From: Tetrapyrgos nigripes
Lineage: Eukaryota; Basidiomycota; Agaricomycetes; Agaricales; Campanellaceae
Reading direction: 5' to 3'
Assembly: GCA_013368315.1 (NCBI GenBank)
Contig: JAACJM010000147.1
Location: 146,984-210,983, forward strand
Length of the DNA stretch: 64,000 nt
The stretch's first letter is position 1. Every line of letters begins with the position of its first letter. The notes beneath the pieces are model-generated. The model had not been told where the DNA came from and ran no database searches. It saw nothing but the letters and a program-made list of their open reading frames with translations. Shown piece by piece: positions 22,520 through 34,640 of this stretch. A program made the position numbers and the translations under genes.

Positions 22520-22830
22520 TCTGGGGCTCATTTCGAAGGATCCACAATTACACCCTTACGTGGGCGTTATCTTTAACTCTACAAGTACTTCTTTCAGCAC
22601 TACTAAAAGAAGGCTCGGATAGAGTAGTTTCCATCGAGTGCCATATCGGAGTGCGCGAACTGCCTTCCCTCTAAAAAGTTCTAATTGATCCAAGTTGCCA
22701 CCTGACTCAAGGACGCACGGGTGCGTTTACAGCGAGCACTTAGCACTTTCTTCACCGGCCGTCCCCTTATTCACGTAATCGGGTCTTCTCCCAGTCAGAA
22801 CAGGACGGGTTGTCCTTGCCCCCGGATGAT
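22520..22830 (+). repeat. dispersed repeat copy 1 (partner 23,860-24,140)
   Basis: It shares with 23,860-24,140 in order: CTCTACAAG followed by A-rich sequence, CTCGGAT, a CCATCGA-TCC-ATAT-GGAG block, TTGCCACCT followed by AA/GACTCA-type sequence, and CAGAACA-GACGGGT-GT-CTTGCCC. No ORF is seen. It is an old non-coding transposon family. The rest of 22.83-24.87 kb also lacks a supported gene. Confidence 0.6.
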
Positions 22831-23859
22831 CATCAGGAAAACCACTCAGAAATAATGGATTGGTAATGTTGTTGTCGTAGTCCAGATAATTATCTGCCAT
22901 ATCTTCTAGATAGTAATCTAATTATGCTAACTCAGCGCTATCCCAAAATAAAGATGAAACGGTATCTCTATCTCGTAATTAGCATCTAGAACTAGTACAC
23001 AGGGTGTCAAACGACATGGAGCCTACGCAAAAACTACCGTACATACATATGAGAAACACTTCAACTTAGTATATCCACAATTCCTACCGACACAATAAGG
23101 GTCCCTCCATGTCCACCCTCATCTAAGTACCTAACAAGTATGAGCCACTTGAAGCCCGGGCGTGACACAATTACTAGAGACGTAGGAACATCAGACGACA
23201 GCAAAGGATAAAAAGGAAAAACACACGCAGATGGGCAGTACACTGGTCATTACTACACCAAAACCTAAAGTTCAGACGGCTCAGCCAGGATGCAGAACAT
23301 TATCATCATCAAATAAATACATACCTAGCAACGTCAACAAGAGCCATGCCCAAGCGCTAAAAATCCAATGCAATTTGGTGGCGAAGTAGCGGCTGTGATG
23401 ATAGGCGCACGTACCTATGATCCTATGGATACACTGGACAGTTACGCGTGACGCTGCAGCAGTTGTACACGACATAGTCATACACTGCCAGTATCCAGAA
23501 GACTGTAAAGATAGCTACGTACGATCCTATATTGGCGCCTGCTGTGGAGTCTACGAAACTTGAAGATAGAAAAGAGGAGGTTTGAAGGAAGAGATAGGTC
23601 CTATATAGGTCTGGAAAGATAAGATATACCATTTGATAGCAATGTCAGGGTGGTCAGCTGGTAACTAGTAATGCAGATTATAAGAAGTGAGGCGCTCGAA
23701 AGCCGTTTAAAGATGTGTCTCCAACTTGCACTAAAATTCTGGTACCAAAAATGATTTTGGATGGGAAGTGCATCTTCAAATCTAAGAGCTAAGAGCTATG
23801 TCATCTGCCGACGTACATTGGACGTACAGGACCTTGGACCTTCAAAAAGAAGATTATAA

Positions 23860-24140
23860 TTATTTGCATATCGGATAAATAATTCTCTACAAGAGCACTT
23901 TCGCGAGCGGTTATAATTACTTTCATCAAATTTAAGACAGCTCGGATCTGCCACAAACAACTGCTCCATCGAATCCGATATTGGAGCCCCCCGAAGATTG
24001 GATGCACACTATACATAGGTATGATTGATTGCCACCTAATTCAGGGGTGTGATTGCGAACACACTTTCCTTCACGGAATCGGGGCTACTACCAATCAGAA
24101 CAAGACGGGTCGTACTTGCCCTCGGATACCTTGTATGCCT
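23860..24140 (+). repeat. dispersed repeat copy 2 (partner 22,520-22,830)
   Basis: It is the same-orientation match of the block at 22.5-22.8 kb, ending in CAGAACAAGACGGGTCGTAC and TTGCCCTCGGAT. It is strongly diverged. Confidence 0.6.
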
Positions 24141-24877
24141 AGCAACTCCGAGACCAATAAGCACATAAGGCATTACAAGCAAGTATTGACTTGATGTATA
24201 ATGGTCGAAGGATCTACGAATTGCCGAGGCCGCGATAAATGAAATCCGGCGAGGGGTTTCTATATATGTCACCTACCTTTTCATCTCGCCGCGAGTATTT
24301 GGTCGTCTGTCCATCATAATCTTCGAGTGGATGATAGAAGGGAGCTAATTTTGGTGCGCAGATGAGTTGAGTGACAACGGCGTAATTTCAGTCCTGGGGA
24401 CTGGTATAAGACTTTGGAAGATTGGCTGGGTTGATTTAAACGCCGACGAGCCACAATGAGTCAGTTTATCAGAAAAAAAAAGAATAATAAAAAGCACTGG
24501 GCGTTGGATTCAAAAGAAAACGACGCCCATCAGTGGAGGCATGGTGCATTAGACTCACACTGTCACTATACTGTCTGGAACGGCTTCGGGGGGGCCTGCA
24601 TCTAATCTGCGCTAGTATTACAGTGATTCCTGCTAATCATCTTGCGGATCGTCCTAGAGAATTTCTCTCTGGTAAAAGAATAGGCGAAACACGGGGAGTC
24701 CTGAAACAGCGACTCCCCTGGGTATATTCGTGGGCGAGACTCGAAAAAGGCGCATACATCACAATAAGTAAATAAGTAAATACGGGAGAGAGGGAGGGTG
24801 ACGCGAATAAATCTGAATTGACTCAATAAACTCGTAAATCAATATGGGAAGTAGAAGGATGACGTAGAAGAGACGGA

Positions 24878-27070
24878 GTACTTGACCAGGTTTGACTCCT
24901 GTCATTTTGATGCTGGGTGGTTTCATGAATATGTTTTCATTGTGATTGGTTTTGCCATAAAGGTATGCTGATTTGATGTCCATTTGGTGAACTTCCATGT
25001 TATGATATGCTGCAATGGATAGAATTATGCGTCCTGATGTCATCTTGGTGACTGATGCGAATGTTTCATCTGGGAAATAATTGAATTCTGGGATTTGGTT
25101 GTATCCACGCACAACAAGTCGTGCTCAATGTTCCTTGACCTTTCTGTGTTCGTCCTTCTTCGTCCTATAAACCTATTTTCCAGTGAGAATACTGGCATCT
25201 GATGGTGCGTAGACTGGAATGAATGTTCCTCATTCCTTATGTCTCCTCATCTCTTCTTCCATAGCTTCCTTCCATTTAGGCCAATCTGGTTGTCGTTTCA
25301 CTTCTGCAACTGAAAGTGGGTCATAAGCTTCAAGTTCTGATGTAACCTGAGCGAGATTAGCGGTAAGCAATTTGGCAGATTCTACTCCTCCTGTCTTCTT
25401 CGTCATCGATCTGGTAATAGGTCTTCTACCTGTGACAATCTTGGGTGGAATGATGATCTTGGGTGCGACAGGTTTGGTAATTTCAATGATGGGATCAATT
25501 GTATCTGACTCAGGGACCTTTTGTTCCAAATTGATGAAATCATTATCCTCCTCCTCACTGATTTGGATCGGTTGATTGGTGAATTGGATATTCCGTTCCA
25601 TGGTGATGGATTTCTTCTTTGGCCAATAGATATAGTAACCCTGGGATTCCTTCTCTGGTCCTAACCAATGTCCTTCAACTGCCTGATTTTCCAATTTGTT
25701 GGGTTTTGGAGTGCATTTGACGTAAATGATAGAGCCAAATGGATGAAGATCTGAGATATCTGGAATAGTTCCAAATCGATTTTCGTATGGAGTCTTCATG
25801 TTGATCGCTTTGTGTGGGGTATGGTTCCAAATGTAGGTTGCATAGAGCATAGCCATGCCCCATAACCATTTCGGTAAACCTGATGAGATGAGCATAGCCC
25901 TGACGGTGTTGAGAAGCGTACTATGACTTCTTTCTGCAATACTGTTCTTCTCTGGCGTATCATGTACTGTGAGTTTCCTCTCCATTCTTTTTCCTTTCAA
26001 ATACTTTGTAAACTCTCCTCCTAGAAATTCTCCTCCTTGATCCAACTGTAGAATTTTGATGATAATGTTGAATTGAGTTTCGAGGGTGGTCTGGAAGATG
26101 ACGTATTTGGTGAATGATTCGTCTTTAGAGTGCAGTAGAGGGGTTTCTAGCCAGTATGTGGCATCATCAATAAGCGTGAGTGAATACTCCTGGTGGTTAA
26201 TAGTTCTGACTGATGCTGGTCCCCAGATGTCCATGTGCATTCTGTCTCCAAAGTTCTCAGCGCGTGGAGTAAGATGTAATTTTGGAATAGTGAGAAGAGC
26301 TCCTTTGGCACGCATACATACAATACATTCAATCCGTTCCATTTTGTTCGGATCAAGACATAATCCTTTGACTGCATTGTTTGCGAATAAGGTTTCGATG
26401 TATTGATAACTCTGGTGACCAGGAGCACAATGGGCTTCGTATAAGGATAGGGTGCAGTTGGTAACACAATGATTTGATAAAGCCCATGCACTTTTGGAAT
26501 GTGAGCAACGTTACCATGATTCCTCCTTCAATATGAATGTTGTACCCTGCGTCATCCAATTTTCCCAATGATACTAGTGTGTTTGGCATGTCTGGACAAT
26601 AGAGAGTGTCACATAAGGGTAAGAAGTGAGGTTTCTCCTTTGTATCAACTGTTTCGATGTGTAGGGTGCCTTTCCCTTGGGATGTGAATGTATCAGAGTT
26701 AGCTGCTTGGATTCGATGAGTGGGAATAGTCTGATAGCTTCGTAATTGATCATGTGGGATGAGCATCCAGAATTGAATAGAATTAGTGGAGTATGTTCCA
26801 ATGCTACGAAAGCTGCTTCCTCAGCTATGTCAGAGCAATCAATAGTGGGGTGATCAATGGAATCTTCGATTTCCAGAACTTCAATGGCAATCCAACTTTC
26901 TTCATCACTATCTTCTTTGTTCTTTTCTCTGGCACTGCCTGCTGTATCTTTTCCTTTTCCATTCCTTTGTTGTCCATTCTCCACATTCTTTCTGTCTTCT
27001 CAATGTTCTCTGGCAACATTCATGCGCTGCATGTACTTTGATGTACAGTTCTTGGAGAAATGACCAAGTC
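24878..27070 (-). pseudogene. pol: copia pol: protease, integrase, truncated reverse transcriptase
   Basis: Protease has LILFNSGCSSHM (about 26,770), where the catalytic Asp of the usual DSG is Asn. Integrase has ECIVCMRAKG (zinc-finger CxxC), then MDIWGPASV, LQLDQGGEF and PEKNSIAERSHSTLLNTVRA, keeping the D, D and E positions. A Pro/Lys linker and WPKWKEAMEEEMRRHKE lead into RT with FASVTKMTSGR and MDIKSAYLYGKT, which carries the first catalytic Asp. The frame leaves RT homology after VKPGQVLRL. A frameshift lies between protease and integrase (about 26,350-26,570) and a stop or shift near 25,120-25,230. Function in life was reverse transcription and integration; this copy cannot do either. 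Confidence 0.9.
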
Positions 27071-28538
27071 CTCCACAGTTGTAACGGCTGGATTCCTCCC
27101 TTGTTGAGTTGTTGCCTTGCCAACTTCCTCCTGCTCGACCTCAGCCTCTTCCTCTGAAGTTTCCTTGACCTCTGAATAATGATCCTCCTCGGCTTCCTCT
27201 GCTATTTCTTCTGCCTCTTCCTCCTCTTCCCCTAAATCCGCCATGCCCTCTACTTCGGAAGTTATCATTGGAGTAATTCGCAGATTTTTGAGATTTGTTG
27301 GAGCTAGAAGCAAGTTCTTGCCCTGAGCTTCAGCACAAATAGCTGCGATTAACATTTCTGGTGTCAACTTGTTAGGTTCTTCTCTGTAGACAGTGATGAG
27401 GGCTTTGACGGTGGCTTGATACATATCAGGAGTGGAAGAGATGATGGCTGATTTGAATTGGGAATCAGGGATAGAAATTCCACGGTCAGCTAGTTCGTCC
27501 ATGATAGCAATGAGATTGTCAAGGTGTTTACCAACTTTAGCTGAGTTGGTACAAGTGAGGGAGAAAAGTCACTTTTCCAAGCTGGCTTCAGTAAGTGGAT
27601 CCTTTGCATCATAATCCTGCTTTAATGCATCCCACAACTCCTTCAATGTTGGCTTGTTCTTGTAACACCTAAAAATGGTGTCTGGTAGTGTGCTGAGAAT
27701 GCCATTCAACAGGTCATTATCCTGCTGTTGTTGATCTGCCACTGATGTGGGTTCTGTGGTTAGATACTTATCGTATCCGATAGATCCTGCTGCTCTCTGG
27801 ACTCTTGTTACCCATCCTTCTTGAGTTTTGTAACTTTATCAAATGCTTTGGTTGCCTTAGACATGTCGTCGTCTGAATCTGAATCTGAATCAATTGTATC
27901 GTCTGGATTGAATGGATTAGGATCTGGATTGGATGGTGGAGAAGGTGAGCTGGGTGGATTAGAATGTGGTTCTGGATCTGGATTTGGACTGGGATCTTGT
28001 GATGGAGGATTCGGTGGAGGTGGCGTTGGGTCTCTTTTTGGTGGCTGTTCTGGGGCTTCTGGTATGATGGCTGTGGATCTAATGATGTGGAGGGTTGTGG
28101 CGCAGCTTCTTGTGGCTGTCCTGGAGGTGGAAATACGAGTGAATTCCTTGGTGGTGGTGCTGTGTGTTCTTGATGACTGTTGATAAGTGGTTCTTGTCCT
28201 CCGTTTATGTGTCGTCCCCAAGGATTTGGGTTTGCCTTTGGTGGTAGTGGGATAGAGTTGTAGCGATTTGGACAGGGATGAGCTGTTTTGTTGCACCAAT
28301 AAAATTCTTTGCTTTCTATGTCCCAAAAACAATCATTGTAGTCGTCGAAGTTGTATATGTGTGCCTGATATGCACAATGGAGATCTGGTGCTGGTGGGAC
28401 GTACTCTTGTGGTCTGGGACTGCCTCTCCTAGACTGGTTTCTAGATCCTGACTGTGATCTGGTTGTCTGTTTGGGATTGTTGACCCTGGGTGCTGGCGAT
28501 CTGTGCCTTGAACTGTAGTGTTGCAAATTACTAGTCAT
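27000..28538 (-). pseudogene. gag: copia gag-like protein, frameshifted
   Basis: It starts MTSNLQHYSSRHRSPAPRVN at 28,538. A Pro-rich and Asn/Asp/Ser-rich N-terminal region changes frame near 28,000 and continues KAFDKVTKLKKDG. Next comes a capsid-like helical part (LKELWDALKQDYDAKDPLTE, then AIMDELADRGISIPDSQF), an acidic Glu-rich stretch (about 27,240-27,140) and a zinc knuckle. The knuckle reads RYNCGGLGHFSKNC: the first Cys of CX2CX4HX4C is Arg. Stops near 27,820 and 27,570 and the frame change make it non-functional. Confidence 0.85.
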
Positions 28539-28578
28539 ACAATGTCGAGAGCTAGACGATGAGATATGATTAGGCTAG

Positions 28579-28594
28579 GGTGGGGCCCATAGCC
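28579..28594 (-). promoter_or_regulatory. primer-binding site, half initiator tRNA-Met type
   Basis: On the minus strand it reads GGCTATGGGCCCCACC. This resembles the complement of the initiator tRNA-Met anticodon stem-loop (GGGCCCATAACC region), as used by Drosophila copia, rather than the tRNA 3' end. Confidence 0.75.
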
Positions 28595-28596
28595 TA

Positions 28597-28761
28597 TGAG
28601 AATAAATGAATATGAGAACACTTGTTAAACAAGTGAGGCGACGAATACTATTGTGGCTCTGGAGGTATAGACAGTAAACTACTGAGTATTTATACTGTTG
28701 GCTACTGTGGCTACTGTAAACCCACTTTGTGGTTTCTACACATTGGACACATATTGCCACA
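28597..28761 (-). repeat. copia 5' LTR, 165 bp
   Basis: On the minus strand it begins TGTGGCAATATGTG and ends TATTCTCA, the usual TG...CA ends, two bases before the primer-binding site. The flanking GTGTG at 28,762-28,766 would be one half of a 5-bp target duplication. No second LTR is present at the truncated end to confirm the limits. Confidence 0.7.
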
Positions 28762-30870
28762 GTGTGAGATAATTTTACTTATTAGGATTATTGGATATTT
28801 CAGTCATGAGACCAACTTCTATTTCATCATTTACCAATTTACCTACAGTCCACAGTCACTGCGCAGCATAGTCATTTTGCGCACAGTTACTTAGCTGCAG
28901 TTACTGTGCAGATTAACTCATATTTTCCGCAGTTACTGCTCCGTAGTCATTATTTCTTTATCGTACCACTTTTTACTGTGCCTCAGTTGCACAGTAATTT
29001 GAAATACTTATTCTATGAGTATATAAGTAGCCCAATTTTGTGCACAAATAAAGAGAAGTTCCCCAAAAACAAGTTCCCTAACAAGTACTTCCCTTCCAGT
29101 AACTACTTCCCTGCGAAGTACCACTTCTCACTTACGTCTATTCTCTGTTAGAGTGTGATTGACATCTCAAGCCAAAGGCAATCTATTGAACATCTAGTCT
29201 TCTGATCAAGAGAGTTTGCTTCAGAGCTCAGTGTTGATATTTTGTGACTTTGCAAGTTCAGAGCATTCTTTCTGAAGCTTTCTCAGTTCTGGATTATTAA
29301 GTCCAGTCTCTTACGTTCACAGATATCTCAGCAATCTACTCAGATTGTTCATTTTTCAGTTATTGTACATTCGAGGAATACTTATTTGAATATTGTGTTC
29401 TGACCCTGGAGACGAGCTTTGACCAATGACAAGTCTTTAAGCAGTCTTCATTAGATTGTACAGATCAGATCAACACTACGCGAGTCCATAAATATAACAC
29501 TGTGGAGAAAAGTGGATACAAATAGATTGTGTATACTAGAGAAAGATAAGATCATTTGTTGTAAGTATAGTTCAATATAAAATTCCAACAATATTTGGGA
29601 AGGAGGAAGTACCAAAGAAATGTGAAATAAATGAGATGAGTGAGAGGAAGGCGTGTACGAGATCATTTGTGTCTGGAGACGCGTAAGGAAACTACGGAGG
29701 CATAATGGTGTGTAGCCCTGAGGCATCAACCTTTGAGGCCACGGAGGCAATTAATGGACAGCACTGAGGTCCTACGCACTGGGCGTTGAGTGAAAAGGAA
29801 AAAGAGAAATAGAGTGCGTACTCACGGCGATGATTAGACTTTTGTAAAGGGCTTTAAAACAAGATAATAATGGGAATGAGCGTTACCCAAAAAGGAAGGT
29901 CGCCTGCCGCCGGTGATTATCAAGCTCTTTCTTGTCTCTTTCCCGTCTCTTTCTCTTTGCACGACCCCCGTCATGACTAGTGAAGTATGCCAATGGACTG
30001 TAATAATGTAGCGCGGAATAATATTGGATTTTGTGTAGCTACTTTGAGTACTGGCGCTCTGATCAGTCTGCATACAAATAGATGTAAAGTAATGACTAAT
30101 CGCTGAAACGGGCATCCTATGGCGGTCCATAGAAGGATTGCACCTTGTGTCCTACATCCTCAAGGCTCTCTTCTTGAGCTCATAGCTGATGCGCCGCTTG
30201 CCGATGTAGGCGGTGGAAGACCAGAATTGGGCGTGGGTCGAGCACCTTCCTTATTGGGTAGACGCGGAAAAAAAAAGTGAGTCCCATTATTTACAGGAAT
30301 TGCTGTAACGCCAAGCCAAGGTGGATGATTCAAAAGTGGAGGAAGGAAGGGAAAGGGATTGGGTCAACTATGGTGTTTGGTTGAGAAACAGCGACGCGTC
30401 GGAGCGGGAAGACAGGCGTCACATATGACAGGGACCTTTGGGTCTATAGACGGCGTGCCGCGCGTTGATGAAGTGTATGTTTGCTGTATGTCAGTGCCTG
30501 ATCTAAGGGCGGCGTTAATACATACCGGTGATCAGCTGCAAATCCGTACCCTGTTTCGGTACTGTGCAGACGACTATACTTGGCTCGCTGTGGAACCCTG
30601 AAATGCCACGTAGAGGGAAGCGAAAAGGAACCTGACTGTCGGAGATATAGCGGGTGGGCGCGCCCTAAAAAAACAACCACGTGTTTAGGTTAGGGTTTGG
30701 ACTCTTTGATCAATCCGTCAGTCGGTGTGAGGTGGGAATCAGTCCTATCATTTCTAGGTCAGTTGTTCGTCTTGTTCGTACCTGTCTTTGTGCTCACTTC
30801 TAGGGAAAGGGAGAAAGAGAAAGAAAAACCGTCGTTCCTTACTCGTCACGTTCCTTTCAAAAATATCACA
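28762..30870. other. non-coding stretch with LTR-like remnants
   Basis: 28.8-29.2 kb has many CAGTTACTG/GCACAG motifs and a TATA-like GAGTATATAAGTAG at about 29,015, suggesting an old LTR. 29,600-29,860 is a diverged copy of the 1612-1885 repeat. 29.86-30.87 kb shows no supported gene; it is presumably intergenic or promoter sequence for the gene at 30,873. Confidence 0.5.
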
Positions 30871-30872
30871 AC

Positions 30873-32351
30873 ATGTTCTCACCGCACTCTTCCTCGACTT
30901 CCTCTCTATCTGCCAAGTCTTCGGCTGCCTCAAAACCTAACCCACCAAAGACAAAGACGCCTATGTTACTCTCTCCGCCTAACACTGCCCCTTTTCCAGC
31001 CCCAAATGGACAACGTACCCCTCCACCAACGCTACCGTCCTCTCCGTCGTTCCATACGCCGTCTTTTGCCTCAAAAGCCTTTCTACCAGAGGATGGCTAT
31101 CCATTCCCTCCTATACCAGCCCCGCCTACGCCGAGACGCCGTCTATGGCCGCCTCTACTCATACCCCTCGTACTCTTCCTCATAGCAGGGTGTACCAGAT
31201 GGATGCGTCATCCTGCTGTGATAGATTTAGTTGTGGGTTCCGAAGACGGGTCGTTGTTGGGTATACACAAGAGACATCCGAGTGCCTCCATATCTTTCCC
31301 TACCCCTTCTTCCACCTCCGCCTCCACCTCCACCTCGCCGTCTGCATCTACATCCCCTTCAAACCAACCAGTCCCCACCATCCCCTCCTCCGCCTCTCCA
31401 CCACCACTACCAACCCCCTTCCCTCAACCCTGGGACCAATCCTCTCTCTCCCTAAACTTTTCTACCCAAGGCTGTTACAACTTTTTCCTAAACATGACCA
31501 ACGCGGATTCATTCCGCTCCTGTCGTTCCTTCGGCATGCTCCAGTCCTTTTCAGACTCGTTCGTTGATGCCCAGACAAATGTGACCTTGTTGAATGAGGT
31601 GTTGTGGGGGACTTGTAATCCACCGGACGGGGCTGATACGTGTACCAATACTTTGAGGGATTGGGTTGATGGCATTATGGCGAGTTGTGGGCAGGAGTGG
31701 GACGAAAGGAATGAGATTGTGGTACAGACCCGGGTCGGTGAGTGTCGCGTTTTTTTTGGTATTTCTCCGTGTCGCTGAACCCTATACAGCTCTCCTCGCA
31801 TACCCCCTCCTCCTTTCTACATCCTGCCTTCCGCTCTCCAATACAAACACATACTGTTACGTTTCCTCCATCGCTCAAGGACCTTCCTCCGTATCCGATA
31901 TATACCTCTACTCCTTACCCCTAGGCATCCCCTTCCCCGATAGTGCAAAACCGAGCTGCGGACCATGTGAGAGAGATTTGTTGGGGAGTTTCGGGAGTTG
32001 GTTGAGTACGTGTTTTTAAACCCCAAGTTTTTCGGCCCGCTGATGTTTTTCTTTCTCAATGTAGATTCCACCTCTTTTTCTACGACCTCTTCCGCTACAA
32101 CTAGCGACACCGATCCAACACTCGACCCCGATGATACCTCGCCTGCTGTAGGTCTCAAAAAGACGTATGCGGATGCCGTTCAGGTGGTAGAGGGTGTGTG
32201 TGGGGAAGGGTTTGTTACTAGCGGGTCCACGGCGGGTGGAAGTGGGCCGGTGGGTAGTCATGCCAGTGGGGCAAGGGGTATGAGTGTACGAGGACGAGGG
32301 GTGTTGGGTTTGATGTTGGTGGCGGTCGGAGTGGTTCAGTTGTTGGCGTAA
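30873..32351 (+). CDS. DUF7729-like membrane-anchored protein
   Basis: Three exons, 30,873-31,737, 31,790-32,005 and 32,065-32,351, give 455 residues with introns of 52 and 59 nt (GTGAGT...TACAG and GTACGT...TGTAG). Residues 1-90 are Ser/Pro-rich and probably cytosolic. A membrane segment at about residues 93-111 (LIPLVLFLIAG) is preceded by PRRR. Next is a Ser/Thr/Pro linker, then a Cys-rich domain with CYNFFLNMTNADSFRSC, LLNEVLWGTCNPP, NTYCYVSSIAQG, YLYSLPLGIPFP and CGPCERDLLG, and finally GVCGEGF. It ends in a hydrophobic tail (GVLGLMLVAVGVVQLLA) resembling a GPI signal or second anchor. The domain pattern matches fungal DUF7729 proteins, whose function is unknown. The gene looks intact. 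Confidence 0.85.
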
Positions 32352-34640
32352 CCCTCAGAATGAGCGTAAAGCGAGGAGTGGGAAGACGGTGAGACGGTGC
32401 AGATGCCTGGGGGTTGGAGGTTGCTGTTGGAGGGCTCTGGTTGTGGATTGGGTGTCAGATTTGGGATTTTGGATTTTGGATCTGGATCTGGATCTGGGAT
32501 TAGGATTGGGTGCGGAATTTTCATTTCGGTTTGTTTCAATGGGGACATGAGGGGAGGCGAGGAGCGAGAGTGTGTGAAGGGTCATTGGGTCATTGGGTCC
32601 CCCGGGTCGTTGGCGTGTTGATGTGGGTGATGAGGTTTCGTCTTGGCTAGGGTTGAGGCTACGGTGGATGGTACATGGACATTGCTGGTATTGAGGGGGG
32701 TACGGGTTACAGGTGGTGACGGGCTACTACAATCTACGTGCGGTCTATAGTCTACGCTCTACGCTCTACAGCTCACAGTAACGCAACCCCATGGCTTCCG
32801 ACACTGACACTGACACCGACATCTCCTCTCGCCGTATTACCACCTTCCATGCATCTTTGCGGCGTCGGTGATACGACACTGTCAACACCTAATAGGCGAT
32901 AGGCGGTACCACCCTTCCCCCATGCGAGCTTGTACACCCAAAGTCTTCTCCCACTGCTTCGTCTCAAACACTCTCACTCACTATCTTCGAAATCGTTTCT
33001 GAGCCGAAGTGGTCCTCGTCGATATGGTCATAGTTCTCAGTCCACAGCCCATAGTCTACCCGACTCCCGACTCCCGACTCCCGATTACCAGGTTTACTCG
33101 AGTTTGTTGCTGGGATGCAACGATGATATCATTGGTATACCCTATGGACGTGAAGGTGGAGGTGGAGGTTGGAGGACCGAGGGGGAAGGAACGTAGGGAG
33201 GGGTGTCGGTGTCGGGAAGAGGGGAGGAATGAATGGCTAGTGGATCGGTGGTTGACGTCTACGCAATGTGAGGGGGGGAGCACGTACGCCTGGTTCACTC
33301 GTTACTAGTATCGATGCCGGCCACCGTTGCTACTATATTTCCTCCCTCATTTCGTTCATCGTCACGTCCTCAACAGTCTCCCTCCCTAGCCTCATTCCTT
33401 CCAAAGACGAGTCTTTGTTTAGTTTATGACATGTGGTGACTGTATTGACAACGACTCTTCATCTGGCTCGGTTTGGCGGTCGTTGATCACCTATTTGTCT
33501 TGTCTTCTATCGGCGGCTGCCATATTGTCATCCCCACTCGCGTTTTTCCGGTTCTATCTCTAGGTTTATACACTACATGCTTTACTTCGTGCTCTCTCTT
33601 TCTGCTCTGACACCATGCATATACTCTATCCCCCGTTTCTTGTTTGTTTGTTTTTGCTCAGTCTTGGTCTTTGGAATGTATATACCGGCTGGTTTCTTTG
33701 CTTTTCCACATTGTTTCTTTTTTCTCCTTCTTGGTTGTTTCGTTTCGTTTGGGATTTGTGTTTTACTTTTTTTGCGTTTTGCGTTTTGCGTTTTGCGTTT
33801 TGTGCATGTAAATGAACCATTTTACCCTAACTTTGCAGTCGTTTCTTCTTGGCGCATCCTTTTATTATCTTGGAATGATATCTGATTTCCTTTGTGTTCT
33901 TTCTCTTCTTTTTTTGGGATTTAATGCTCGTCGTCTTTTTGGGTTTGAGTCCCCTCTCTTGGAGTCGTCCTCGTCGTTGGTGGAGATTGCTTCACCTCCT
34001 ACTCCTACTCTTGCATACATACATACATAGTCCTATACATCCTTGCATATTTGCATCCTGTTTTCTTTTTTTTTTTGCAAAAGAGTCCGAGTCCGAGTTC
34101 TAGCCGCTATCTCCTTCCCTCTTTTCTCCTCTCTGAGTCTCTGCGTGCCTCGTGATTCGTCCTCTCACTTTTGTCTTTTGTCTTTATCATCATCATCGTC
34201 TCTCTACTTATCTGAGTCCATTGTCTCACTACGCACTAGCGTCATTCCTTAGCCTACTTGCATTTGTTTATTCTGTTACTCGTCGCTTACTCGACTACCG
34301 AATGCCAATTCAGGATTCAGGACACGATCGATCAAAAGTTCCCACTCCCACTCTCCTCGTAATGTGCACTTACATTTGTTTATTCGTTTACTCGCCTACT
34401 GAGTGCCGAGTGCCAATTCAGGATATGATCAAAAAGCTCTCACTCTCCTCTCCTTGTAGTGTACATACATGGTTCAATGCTGGACTTGTGCTGGATTGCG
34501 GTGAAATGGGCTGTTGTTAATGAGATCTGATAAGTAGTTGAGACACGTCTTCCGGGGTTGTCTATATTTGATCAGTTAGTTGCTTTACCCTTTGTTTGAT
34601 GTATGTGTTTGACTATGCTGTGATAAATGGACCAATATTA
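32352..34640. other. intergenic, low-complexity patches
   Basis: No supported gene. Small repeats are present: GGATCTGGATCTGGATCTGG near 32,480 (minus-strand frames read as Asp/Pro repeats), GACTCCC x4 at about 33,060-33,082 and TTTTGCG x5 at about 33,770-33,800. 33.5-34.5 kb is T/C-rich. Confidence 0.5.

Larger units (their letters stand above)
24878..28761 (-). mobile_element. Ty1/copia retrotransposon, 3'-truncated
   Basis: Read on the minus strand, the order is 5' LTR (28,597-28,761), primer-binding site, gag, protease, integrase, then the start of reverse transcriptase. This is the copia order, with integrase before RT. Homology ends abruptly at about 24,878, after the RT fingers/palm start. 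The rest of RT, RNase H and the 3' LTR are missing. Frameshifts in gag and between domains indicate an old copy. Confidence 0.92.

Noticed and set aside
27821..28183. 120-codon plus-strand Gly/Ser ORF
   Set aside because: Antisense of the Pro/Asp-rich copia gag.
30697..32261. Several overlapping ORFs on both strands over the DUF7729-like gene
   Set aside because: Shadows of the spliced gene, whose exons join in frame and carry the domain.
33577..34252. Phe/Leu-rich ORFs
   Set aside because: T-rich intergenic sequence gives hydrophobic translations; no start context, homology or exon structure.
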